64,000 bases of DNA, taken from the NCBI RefSeq assembly GCF_020382885.2, contig NC_058499.1:17717872-17781871 (forward strand), in the 5' to 3' direction. Shown one piece after another: positions 12,068-22,547 of this stretch. The stretch is from Scatophagus argus. Lineage: Eukaryota; Chordata; Actinopteri; Scatophagidae. The stretch's first letter is position 1, and every line of letters begins with the position of its first letter. Below the pieces are notes generated by a model. That model did no database searches. It worked only from the letters and a program-made list of their open reading frames with translations, and was not told where the DNA came from. The translations under genes and the position numbers were made by a program.

Positions 12068-13056
12068 CCGTCCTCATCACCAGCCCTACTGTCAGTGGCG
12101 CTGGCGCTGCATGTTACTGTGTCAAAAACTCTAACTTGAAAAATTGTGGGCTGAAATGGAATACATGTAATGTACATATTTTTGATGTTTTAAAATTATA
12201 TTATGTTGTCTATACAACATAAATCATAATGTAATAACTGATTTTATAGATAACACATCCGTTGTATAACACAAAACTTTGGATTTATTTTATTTTTTGT
12301 GAGCATTAAATCAGATATTAGACATGTCATTAGCAAAGAACGGCAATTTATTTGAGTATATTGATGAACCAAAGTCTGTCAGCTTGATTGATTTTTATTT
12401 ATTTATTTATTTTTGGATGATTAAAAACACAGAACAAGCACAGCAGGGTTAAAAGACAAAAAAGACTAAAAGGCTTATTTCCTTTGTCACCGAACAAAGC
12501 CTAACAAAACCATCCAACTGCCATGGACACAGAACAAACACACAATGCAGCCTTCACTTTCCAGTCTATTCACAATATGAATCAGAATATAGGTTACTGA
12601 GAAGTAATCTTTTTAAGGCCACTTTGAAGATACACTTTGTGTGATCTGATTTAGGCTTGAAGGACGTTCATCACACAGTACCGTACATCATACAGAACAG
12701 AATAAAGAACTATTTTATCAAAGCCTTGAAATCAAACAAACAACAAAACACATTTCTGACTAATAACAACTGAATGATTTTTTAAATGTAAAATAAAATA
12801 TAAATCCAAAGTATAACAAAAGAAATTTCTGTTCCCGCTCTTTGATTCATAATCAAGATTATTATTCAATCAAAATGACCCATGTTTGTTACATACACGC
12901 CTCTCACTCTCCCTCACTCACTCACTCCAAACTTGTGCATATTTGTCCCTGTATGCTTTATCCATCCCTGAATCATAAAGTGCAGGCAGTCCTGCAGCTG
13001 ATATGTTAACGTAAACACATCATGTTTGTAATGTAAACAGTAGTGTTTAATGTGGC
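12068..13056. other. Convergent 3' regions of slc15a5 and the first TRIM gene
   Basis: AT-rich sequence without a coding exon. An ATTAAA at 12305-12310 could serve as the slc15a5 polyadenylation signal. A short TTTA repeat lies at about 12393-12412. Confidence 0.45.
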
Positions 13057-15848
13057 TTAAAAGCTGCATATTTTCAGTGTCGATCCTAAATCAACTGAAA
13101 ACCCAGGATAGAGAGCTTCAGTGAAGTTGGTCTGGATTTGGTGCAGCAGTGTCAGCGTGCCGGCCTCAGAAACGCTGTAGAAGCCCAGGGTGCCTCTTTC
13201 ATAATCCAGGTGTACACCTACTCTGCGGGAGTGAGCCGGGGGAATTTGGCCTTTGTGAAGATTATTGTGCCAAAATGTGCAGCCGGTTGAAGAGCATGTT
13301 AATTTCCAGGAGAGATTACTGTGGCCAAAACAGCAGTCATTGCCTGAACCTTTTCTTTTAATGCCTTTGTATGACACTGCCAGCTCAACAACTCCACCAT
13401 CCCACTCCACCTCCCAATAGTGGCTCTCCTGAAGACCCTTTTGGCACAAAGCCTGGCTGTAGTAGGTAAATCTGTCAGGGTGATCAGGGTGAGCCTGGTC
13501 CCTGCCACTCCATGAGATTTCTCTGTTTCTATCAGACAAGCAAAGACATGCAGCTACTGTGTTGGGATCCACCTCCATGTTGGAGTCTGCAAGGAAAGAT
13601 GAGATACCCATGAAACTCACAGCTATTTGTGTGCGCTAATATTTATGCACAGTGAATTAACAAAATAACATCCTGCTTACTCTTATATTTGGTCTGAAGG
13701 TATGTCCGTGATGCTATGCCCTCATGCAGCGGTGGCATTTTTGACACTGTGATGAAGAGGAAAAAAAACACAGCTCATGTAGCCTGTAGAATAACAGGAA
13801 ATATACCGACAAGGTTTAGAGATGCAAACTGGTCACACTTACACATATCTTTTTCAAAAGTATTGATTAATTTGTTCTTTTCCTGGTTGCACATATTTTT
13901 CAGTTTATCTTTCTGTGCAGTGACAAACTCTGTCAGCTTGTCCAGTCTTTCATTTGAGCCTGTGGATACAGGGAGGTCATCCAGGGCCTGGAAACTCTGC
14001 ACAAGGCAAACAAATTCACTGGGGGATTAATACAAAACAGACATTTTTAAATTTACCAACAAAACTAAATAATAATAATAATAATAATAAAAAAACATCA
14101 GATACATTTCCAGAGGCTCTAAACATGTCATCACCTGAAGAAACTGAATGGGGTCCTCTGTTTGTGAAAGCTGGTTGAGTTTGTCCTGTCTCCTCCTCAG
14201 CTTGAGGACTTCACGCTGCAGTTGCTCCAGATGGCTGTTGGCCCAGTCCACCCCAGCTTTCTCTGCCTCTCCGACTTTCGCTCTCATCTCAGAGCGCTTC
14301 CTCTCCAAAGAGCGGACATATAAATGAATGTGTTCTGCGCACAGTCGCTCAAAATCGTCACACGCCTCCCATGCAGCATCCTTGTAGGAAACAGGCACCA
14401 TTTGTCCTGTTATGACTGATGACATTTTGCATTACAGCCATATTTATAGTAGTACAACATGTCAAAAAGCTGAAATTCAATTTTTTTAATAGTTTATAAT
14501 AATAGTCTAGTCAGTGGTCCAAGCCAAGCTAACTGCTGCCCTTTGGTCCAAGTCTTTATGTTAAGCTAAGCTATGGGCCGCTAGCTGTGGCTTTATATTT
14601 AAGAGAAAGACGTGAGGGTCTGATAATCTAACTCTTGGAACAAATACTTAAGCATAAAATCACAAAATGTCAAACTATTGGTTTGCACCATAAGACATGA
14701 CCAACAGTTGTTTGACTGTAGTTCAAGATTACTGTACTGAATATTTTCTTTCTTTCTGCTGTTGCTGTGTTTGTATGCAGTCTGCATGTACCAAACCTGG
14801 GCACATTTCTCACTATTTATTTACCACAAGCCACCTGCAGACTATAGAAATGTGTGTTTTCAGCAGCGATGGGTCTCGCTCTGCTGTCACACACGTTATG
14901 CACAAAGGGGATATTCCCCTGCAGGAAACCACTGTTGCTCGGCACAGTTTACACCCACATACATTCCCGCTTTTTTCTGTTAACAGCAGTTAACAGAAAT
15001 TACTTAATGATTATTTTGTATCATCACCGGCTCGTGAAAATAATCCAAAAGAAAAACAACACACGTGTTTGTGGGTGATACTCACTCTTATAGAGTGTGC
15101 AGCCTGCCTCAGCTCTGCCATTTTTCTCTCTGAACTGAGCACTCTGTCTGCAGTTTCCTCTTTAGCCTGATCCAGTTGTCTCTGTTGTAACACAAATCCG
15201 GGAGCATTTCAGAAAACCTTGCAAAATTTAAAAGATTGTGCTGCAAATGACTTCAGCATAGAACTGAATTACCTGCACGTGATACTTTTCTACTGCAGCT
15301 GTCACAGTATCATGATCTTTGTGTTCGTCCATCATACACAGCAGACATATGAACTGCTGATCAGTGCGGCAGTAAATCTCCATGAGTTTGTCATGGAGGC
15401 TGCAGATGCTGTCTTTGATCCTCACAGAGGCTTGAATCAGACTGTGTTTTTTCAGTGGCGTTACCTCAAAGTGTGGCTTCAGATGAGTCTCACAGTAAGA
15501 GGCCAAACAAACAAGACAGAACATGGAAGCTTTTCTTTTTCTCCCTGTGCAAGCGTCACACTGCATATCACCAGGGGCAGCGTGGGTGTCATCAGCAGCA
15601 CTTTGACTGGTTGTCCTTCTGTGTTCCTCTAACAGGGAAGCCAGAAGTGTGTTCCTCTTCAGAACAGGCCTCGGGTAGTAAGTGTGCCTGCACTGAGGGC
15701 AACTGTACTTTCTTCCTCTGTTGCCATTCTTATCCCAGAAGGTGTTGAGACATTTCATACAGAAGCTGTGTCCACAGGCGGTCGTCACTGGATCCTCCAG
15801 TAACTGTAAACAGATGGAGCAGTCGAGCAATTCCTGACTGCCAGCCAT
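13057..15848 (-). CDS. TRIM E3 ligase-like protein with PRY/SPRY domain (TRIM16/TRIM25-like), copy 1
   Basis: Probable E3 ubiquitin ligase of the expanded fish TRIM group, many members of which act in antiviral defence. Six exons: 15848-15273, 15181-15086 (96 nt), 14380-14135 (246 nt), 13996-13843, 13746-13681, 13586-13057; 1668 nt, 555 residues. The RING is complete, C3HC4: C10, C13, C25, H27, C30, C33, C50, C53. Two B-box regions follow (CDACTGRKRKA..CLVCLASYCETH and CSLHDK..CLLCMMDEHKDHD), then coiled coil in exons 2-4. The last exon is PRY/SPRY (VDPNTVAACLCLSD, HYWEVEWDGG, GVHLDYERGTLGFYSVS, LYPGFSVD). No frame break, so it looks functional. Exon 3 is 12 nt longer than its counterpart in copy 2. 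Which human TRIM it corresponds to cannot be decided by eye. Confidence 0.9.
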
Positions 15849-15874
15849 TTTCTACCGACCAAACTGACGCAGTT

Positions 15875-15888
15875 AGTTTCACTCTCTC
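15875..15888 (-). promoter_or_regulatory. ISRE-like site upstream of TRIM copy 1
   Basis: The plus strand reads agtttcactctctc, one base off the interferon-stimulated response element AGTTTCNNTTTC. It lies 27 bp upstream of the ATG, probably in the leader or core promoter. Based on sequence match only. Confidence 0.4.
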
Positions 15889-16398
15889 AAGGAGGAGTGG
15901 CTTGTTGGCAGCTTGTTCTCAGTGACACAGATATGTGTTGATTGTGAGATTGTCAGTGGAACCGTACATTGCCCAAGTCAAACATTAAATGCAAGATGAA
16001 ATTTCAAATAATACTAAGTGTTCAACTTTCAAGATTACTGAAATTATTTATACCTCAATGTACTTAATTTCCTTGCTTTTAAAAGTATTTGAAGCTGCTA
16101 TAATCAATATATTTATGTTAACAAAAGATCAAATTAATATATGTACAACAATGAAGACCCTTCTAATGGTAAACCCACAGAAGATTATTGTTTATTTATT
16201 ATTAAATATATTATTATTTGACTCTGCAGTCCTCCTCACCTCTACAGAGCATTTTAGCATCTTTCAGATCATTGTTTTAGGTCAATGGCCCACAACTTCA
16301 TTGTTTTCCCTCTAACTTAATTTCTAATAAATACTACTACTACTAATAATAATAATGTACGTTAAGCCTGTGAATATTCTCATTCATCCAGGTCATGG

Positions 16399-16575
16399 TT
16401 ATCTCAAGGAAATTCAATCGAATGCAACTGGACTTAGTTATTTGTCTTTGAAGACGTTTCACCTCTTATCCAAGAGGCTTCATCACTTCATGGTGGCTTC
16501 ATGGATGAGAGGTGAAACGTCTTCAAAGACAAATAACTAAGTCCAGTTGCATTCGATTGAATTTCCTTGAGATAA
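16399..16575. repeat. Long inverted repeat (hairpin): 74-bp arms, 29-bp loop
   Basis: The left arm 16399-16472 and the right arm 16502-16575 are reverse complements with a single mismatch (ctcttatcc versus ctctcatcc). The arms contain gaagacgtttcacctct, a phrase of a repeat common in fish genomes. The loop is 16473-16501. It looks like a foldback unit or two copies of one repeat in opposite orientation. Confidence 0.9.
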
Positions 16576-17700
16576 TAATGTACGTTGCCTACCCAGCAGT
16601 GGAAAGCAAACAGATCAAGCTAACAATCAGCTGGTGAACAGAGTGAAGCATTCAACAGCTAAATAACTAGACATTTCCCTCCAGAGTATCTGGAAATTAG
16701 TATGATTAATGTTTTATTGGAATTTGGAGACTAGTAAAAATTATGTTTTCAGTAAATATGTCCCAAGTCCACGTTTAGATAGGGGTCCCAAGTTCCAAAG
16801 GTATGTATGATGTAGGAAGGTGGTCTCTCTTCCCTCTCTCTCTGTGTTTGAAAGGGTCAGTGTCTAGATGCATACTCTTCTTTTAAACAACCAACCTATT
16901 AAAGCAGGGGGTTAGATATGATTTGGCAGTGTGATTTTATTGGCCTGAAACCACCCACATGCATGCAATTGATGCTGGGTTGCTTTGTAATAAACCTTTT
17001 TATGCAAGCAAGACGGAGACAGTGGAAATCTCTTTCAACATCTTCACATCATTGTTATCAAATATACAACACAGTGCTAAAAGGAATAATGAACTTAGAA
17101 TCATCAGGTATACAGAAACACGAATCCAAATTAATTCTGACGTTGATTCTTATCTGCAGGAGATGTAAATAGGCAACAAATTAACTGTGTAAATTTTGTG
17201 TTGTCAGTTTATTGGACTGTATCGAAGCATGCAAAAAATAAACAAAACAAACAAAACACTGTTAAACGTCTAACCAGCCAAGGCAAGCTAATGTAATCAC
17301 ACCTTATCCTGGCATACTTAATGTTCAATGTACATCGCCTAACGTGTGCATCATCATGTGTAAGAATAAAATTAAACTGAATGTTACAGTTACTGAATGT
17401 TCACAGCTGTGAACATGTTTATATGTAATCATTCTACTTATTAACTGTTTAACTCCAACAATAAAATACTGAGTTTGCAGTTAAAATTGATTGATTGTAG
17501 GATGAGAATCATGTAACATACACACAAAAACACACATTCACTTCAATCTTTACCTTGCAAACAATGGGCATTTTAAAGAATACAGTCAGAGTTAATGAGC
17601 ATAAAGAGCAATGACTAACAGATAACTTTTCAGGAGAAAACATCTTTTGGCCATAGGCGTACCCATGATATACTCAGGCAGCCTTGAGAGCAGATGTCAT

Positions 17701-20014
17701 TTACTTTGGTGTCATTATGTTAACTGACGCCCCCCTGGAGACCATGAATCCAGGGTACAGAGGCTGGGAGAACGTGGTCTGAACTCTGTGAAGGAGGGTC
17801 ATTTGACCAGAATCAGACACACTGTAGAAAGACAGCCTCCCTGCCTTATGGTTCAAATACACTCCAATAGTAGAGGAGCAAGGGGTGGATATTTTGGTTT
17901 TGACTTCACTGTGCCAAAAGGTGCAACCAGAATTCGAAAGGGAAATGCACCAGGACTGGTCTGTGTATCCAAAGCTACTTTCTACCATCTCTGCTCCTTT
18001 ATAGCACATAGCGACCTCAACCCGGGGCCCCTGCCATTCAACCTCCCAGTAGCAAACTCCTGATAAACCCTCAGTGCACAACACCTGATCATATTCTGTA
18101 AATCTCTCTGGGTGGTAGGGATACCTCTGGACTTTTTTAATCCAGGTTACTTTTCTGTTTTCCTCAGAGAGCAACAGGTTTACAAATGCTGTGTTGGGAT
18201 CCAAACTGAGATGGCAGGAATCTGAAATGTAGAAATTATTCAAGGTGACAAGTGAAGGACATTGGAAACACAATGGTTGATTCAAACATATGTAGGCTAT
18301 ACTACAAAATAATGACTCACAAAGGGAGAACTCCTCTCTTGTTTTAGGGTCAGGATCAACTTGAACTATAAACAGAAAATGAGAAGAGAACATTTTGGTC
18401 AACTGGTAAACATTTGCATAAACATAAACATAAACTTTAAACAATAATTTCAGTCAACATATACTTATTTAATTAGGATATTTTCCTACTTTCTTTGGAC
18501 ATTTCTGCAACAGCTTTTGCCATGTTTTCCATTTTGTCTCTCAAATCAGAAATGGCCTTTGTCACAAAATTAAAAGGTGCATGCAGAAGGACGTTGAAAT
18601 CAGAGGACAGGTCGGGTTCCGGACAGTCAAAAATAGACTTGCAACTCTAGAAAGATGTAAAAAGAAACACAACATGAACTATAACCCCACTCACTCAATC
18701 CAAGCACTTGTCTGTCTGTGTACCTGCAGGAAATGAATGTGATCCTCAGTAAGTGACAGCTGTTTCAGTCCATCCTCCCCCTTTCTCAGCTCAGAGATCT
18801 CCTTCTCTAGCCGATCAATGAGTGCCTCAGCTTGGTTCACTGCAGCCTTCTCCTGAACCCTGATCATCTCGTTCACAGCACAACGCCTTTTATCTGCCAT
18901 CAGGACAATTTCGGCATAGGCTTTTTCATTCTGGTCAACTGCTTCATCTCCAGAACACTGATGGTCAAAAAAAAACAAACAAACAAACAAAAAACAAACA
19001 AACAAACAAATGATGCAAGTCATTTTAAAGGTAAAGGATACAGGACACTAAGAAAAAGCACAATAGCAAGATAACTGACCTGCAGTGCTTTCACTTTGTG
19101 TCTCAGCTGCCGCAGCAGCTTCTCTTTCTCCTGAATTCCCTGCTGGTATCTTTGTTTCTTCTTTCCAAATTGTGTCTGAAAACAAAATCATAATGTTCAC
19201 CCCTTTGTCTGCTTTCTAAGTGGGTGGTTTAAACAACAAAGTTACACACATGCACATGTACACACATCTAAGCAAGTGGACACTGAAATTTGGATTTCCA
19301 TTCATTTTCATTCTTCTGATAATTGCAACAGCACATTGAAAGAATTTCCCCTCAGGGAATAAATAAAGGAATTCTAATTCTGATGATTCTGATTCATAAG
19401 CACTAACTGAAGCCAAAAATAAACATTCTTACTTGTTTCTCTTTCCTCTCTGCAGCAGCGGACACAGTGTCGTGGCCTTTGTGCTCATCCATCACACAAA
19501 GCAGGCAAATGCATTGGCCGTCACTGCGACAATAGACTTCAAGGAGTTTGTCATGCTTAGGGCAGATCTTCTCTTGCATGGAGGCAGAGACTTCCACCAG
19601 TTTGTGCCTTTTGAAAGCTGCAGACTCATAGTGGGGCTGCAAGTGAGTAGAACAGTAAGACGCTAGACACACCAGGCAGGACTTGACAGCTTTCAGCTTC
19701 CTCTGAGTGCAGAAATCACACTCCACATCCGCCGGCCCTACTTCATCCTTCCCTGGATGGGTTGGTTGTCCTGTCCCCAACATTTTACCTGTCAGATCAG
19801 CCAGTATTGTATTCTTACCCAATACAGGTCTGGGGATGAAAATTCGTCTGCACTGAGGACAATCGTAAACACTTCTGCAATCCTCCTGGTCCCAGTAGCC
19901 ATTTATACAGTCCATACAGTAGCTGTGGCCACACTGAAGAGTCACAGGACTCTTTAGAATATCCAAGCATATCGAGCATGATAAAGAATCTGGTACTTTA
20001 CAGCTCCACGCCAT
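17701..20014 (-). CDS. TRIM E3 ligase-like protein with PRY/SPRY domain (TRIM16/TRIM25-like), copy 2
   Basis: Tandem relative of the TRIM at 13057-15848. Six exons: 20014-19433, 19175-19080 (96 nt), 18957-18724 (234 nt), 18646-18490, 18365-18321, 18221-17701; 1635 nt, 544 residues. The RING is intact: C13, C16, C28, H30, C33, C36, C52, C55 (CGHSYCMDCINGYW). B-box motifs are CDFCTQRKLKAVKSCLVCLAS and CLLCVMDEHKGHD. The coiled coil includes LTEDHIHFLQ at the end of exon 3, and a short exon holds the linker DPDPKTREEF. The last exon is PRY/SPRY (LDPNTAFVNLLLSEENRKV, CYWEVEWQG, LYPGFMVS). The start is the ATG at 20014 (agaATGg, good context); the frame is open further upstream but without an ATG. 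It shares a 514-bp divergent interval with tmem17 and has an ISRE-like site just before the ATG. Confidence 0.9.
18966..19010. repeat. AAAC microsatellite in a TRIM intron
   Basis: Run of AAAC/CAAA units directly upstream (minus strand) of the 234-nt exon, forming a T-rich tract in front of its splice acceptor. Confidence 0.7.
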
Positions 20015-20033
20015 TCTCACCACTGCTCTCTTA

Positions 20034-20047
20034 ACTTTCACTTTCTC
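20034..20047 (-). promoter_or_regulatory. ISRE/IRF site upstream of TRIM copy 2
   Basis: On the minus strand it reads gagaaagtgaaagt, which contains GAAAGTGAAA, the GAAANNGAAA core bound by interferon regulatory factors. It ends 20 bp before the ATG at 20014. Known biology: fish TRIM genes of this type are often interferon-induced. Activity here is inferred. Confidence 0.5.
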
Positions 20048-20528
20048 TGAAACAAAACTAATTATTGAATGGGAGTGTCTTGAGGCTATTTAACGGGAGC
20101 TTATTTTGCTTTCTCTAACATTAAAACTAGAAAACTTTCAAATTCCAATTAGTTTTATTCCATAAATAAATCATACATCTGCTGAAACAGTAATTTAGAA
20201 ATGCTTTATTTGCGTTTTTTAAAATAGCTTTCGTGCATTTCAGTTAAAGTTGGGCTTTCAGCATTGTGGTGTGAGAAAATAGTTCTTTTGAGATGCACCG
20301 AGTCATATTAAATCATTTGCAAAGACTCAACGAAGACGACGCAACTTGTGAAACGCTGGAGTGAACAGAGAATACAGGAAGGTACATTCCGTGCGAGATT
20401 TGAGCAGAACGCGAGATTTCTGTGGTATCCAGGGAGACGACGGCAGCGTTCGTTTTCTTTGCAGTGAGGAAGAAGCGGATTGTGTTCTTTCTCCTGATGT
20501 TTGTTTGTAGCAGAGATCATTCTACTCG

Positions 20529-21922
20529 ATGGAACTGCCGGAAACAATCAGGAAACGTTTAGAAGATTTTTCTCGGAATGTTTTATTCGACCAGAGTCGG
20601 ACTCAGCCTTTCTCAAAAGGGAATGACACGTTTTTGCCACACGGTAAACTCCGAATGCAGCTAATATTATAGACGAATTAGCATTGATGTTAACTTAGCT
20701 AGCCAGCTACAGGACCGGCAGGGTAAACTACGTTTGCTTCGAATACGGTTTTACATTCGCTGTTGTTGTAATTAGATTGTTTATTCAATCCATGTATGTT
20801 CTGTTGTTGTTTTGTTGCTTTTCAGACAAGCGGGTTCTGTCTAGTCTCCATCTCCAGATGTCTCTGTACTTTAACATGTGGTTCTTCCCCTTGTGGTGGA
20901 TTAGTGAAACTGTAATGCTGCACCTCAAGGTAAGGCCAAAAAGATAGAAAGTGAGAGAACAGGCGAGAAAATAGAGCCGGGTTGGGCAAATTGGGCTAAT
21001 GTAATATAATACCAGGGCCCCTATACTCACCACTTACCAAATGCATGCATACATAGATAAAATATTTATATAGTAATAGTAATATTTATAAGTAAGCAGC
21101 AAAGTGTTCGAATGATCCCAGAAGACTGATGCTTGTGATGACTTACTGTGAATGACAGCTAACCAGGTACATATTTTTACAAGCATCAGTTTTGTTGGGT
21201 TTAGACCTTGAGACAGAATATTTCATGTTCGAAAAGCCAGTGTGAATCGATCACATAAATGTAAATTTAGTTTATTTAATTGCATTCTTGTAATTTTCAA
21301 AATGTGATTTCTACCAGTATGCTGCCTTGCCAGACTACTACAAGTTCATCCTTGTCACTGTTCTCATGCTGATGACTCTGATCGAGGCCATTAGACTCTT
21401 TCTGGGTTATGCAGGGAACCTGCAAGAAAAGGTGGTGCATCACTCACACAAACATTGATTTAGAATGGATAAATGCTACTCACACAAAAGGTTCAAGGCA
21501 GAGATTGTAATTCCTGTAATGTCTGTGTTTGTGGAAGGTCCCAGAGTTGGCTGGATTTTGGCTGCTGACCATCTTGCTGCAGTTTCCACTAATCCTGTTT
21601 CAGCTGTTCAACGAAGCCATTCTCGTACAGCCTTTGGAGAGGGGCGTTCACATAATTCTCGCCATATTCATACTCACACAGGTACAGTAACACTCCTTTT
21701 AAAAACTGACTTTTGTACTTTTATCATTTCTAGTCTAAGTACCCCATATTCAGTACTTAAATACATGTTACAAGTGTACATTTTTTCATTTGTTGATTGT
21801 CATTTATTTAATTTTATTATTATTTTCATCCTTGGATCGTCCAGGCCCTTTCTGGTTTTGTGGCACTGCGGGAGATGGTCAGACACACACAAAGCCAGTT
21901 TCATCTCCGACAGTTTAACTGA
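20529..21922 (+). CDS. tmem17: Transmembrane protein 17 (ciliary transition-zone protein)
   Basis: TMEM17 is a four-pass membrane protein of the transition-zone MKS/B9 complex, which gates entry of membrane proteins into cilia. Five coding exons: 20529-20643, 20826-20929, 21318-21431, 21538-21681, 21845-21922; 555 nt, 184 residues (human 198). The N-terminus MELPETIRKRLEDFSRNVLF matches the family start. Then come QMSLYFNMWFFPLWW, LPDYYKFI..TLIEAIRLFLGYAGNLQEK and VPELAGFWLLTILLQFPLILF, giving four hydrophobic segments. The tail ALREMVRHTQSQFHLRQFN is shorter than in human. All junctions are GT-AG and in phase. Fish have more than one tmem17 paralogue; I cannot tell which this is. Confidence 0.95.
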
Positions 21923-22173
21923 ATTCTGAAGCTCTGACGTTCCTGCCACACGTTGACACAGCAGGACATATCCTCACTTCACACCTCACTGACTCAAAGG
22001 CTGACTACAACAAAAAAAATGATGTGTCACTTTTTGTATAGCATGTATTTCATGGGATATTTCCTCCCTACAGTTGATTATTAATGAGAAAAACATTTGG
22101 ACATATTTATTTTTGTATGTTATTCACATGGTATTCCACGGGATTGTATTGTTATTTTTGTAGTATTTCAATG

Positions 22174-22213
22174 AATAAAGTCTACATAACAAACAGTCTG
22201 TGTATAATTTATT
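22174..22213. terminator. Back-to-back polyadenylation signals of tmem17 (+) and agbl2 (-)
   Basis: AATAAA at 22174-22179 on the plus strand follows the tmem17 stop by about 250 bases. TTTATT at 22208-22213, which is AATAAA on the minus strand, follows the agbl2 stop by about 340 bases. With cleavage 10-30 nt downstream of each, the two transcripts would meet or slightly overlap. Confidence 0.55.
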
Positions 22214-22547
22214 AGGCAGATTATCCAACGCATAATGTTGGTTTACTCTGAGAAGCCAAGCATTGGGATTTGTCATTGATAAATCTATCAACACATTGTG
22301 ATTAACATTATGCAAAAATATGTTTTTATAGCATTTTATCAATACCATCACAATTTAAAGGGGACATATCATAAAACATCAAACAATGATTTTGTCCAGC
22401 ATTTTATCCCAGCATATCTGTGGTGTAACACACCTACTGAAGTTATAGTAAAAATCATATTTCTCTTCATCCATCAGAGGAATTGCATATCATTTGCCAG
22501 GGAACAAAGAGAATTATAATCGTAGTGAATATTGTAAATATTGTGTC

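Larger units (their letters stand above)
15849..17700. other. Spacer between the two TRIM genes
   Basis: Contains the promoter of TRIM copy 1, a 74-bp inverted repeat at 16399-16575, triplet AAT runs near 16337-16357 and the 3' untranslated region of copy 2. No coding exon is supported. Confidence 0.5.

Noticed and set aside
20430-20450. An X-box for tmem17 (gtatccagggagac)
   Set aside because: Three mismatches to the RFX consensus, including two in the critical RGYAAC half.
21465-21929. A 154-codon frame overlapping tmem17 exons 4 and 5
   Set aside because: It is a shifted-frame shadow of tmem17; the true frame gives the conserved LAGFWLLTILLQFPLILF.
22355-22400. Possible transposon end (taaaggggacatatcataaa) near the agbl2 3' end
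   Set aside because: The phrase recalls a dispersed fish repeat, but I could not find a matching second end or target duplication.
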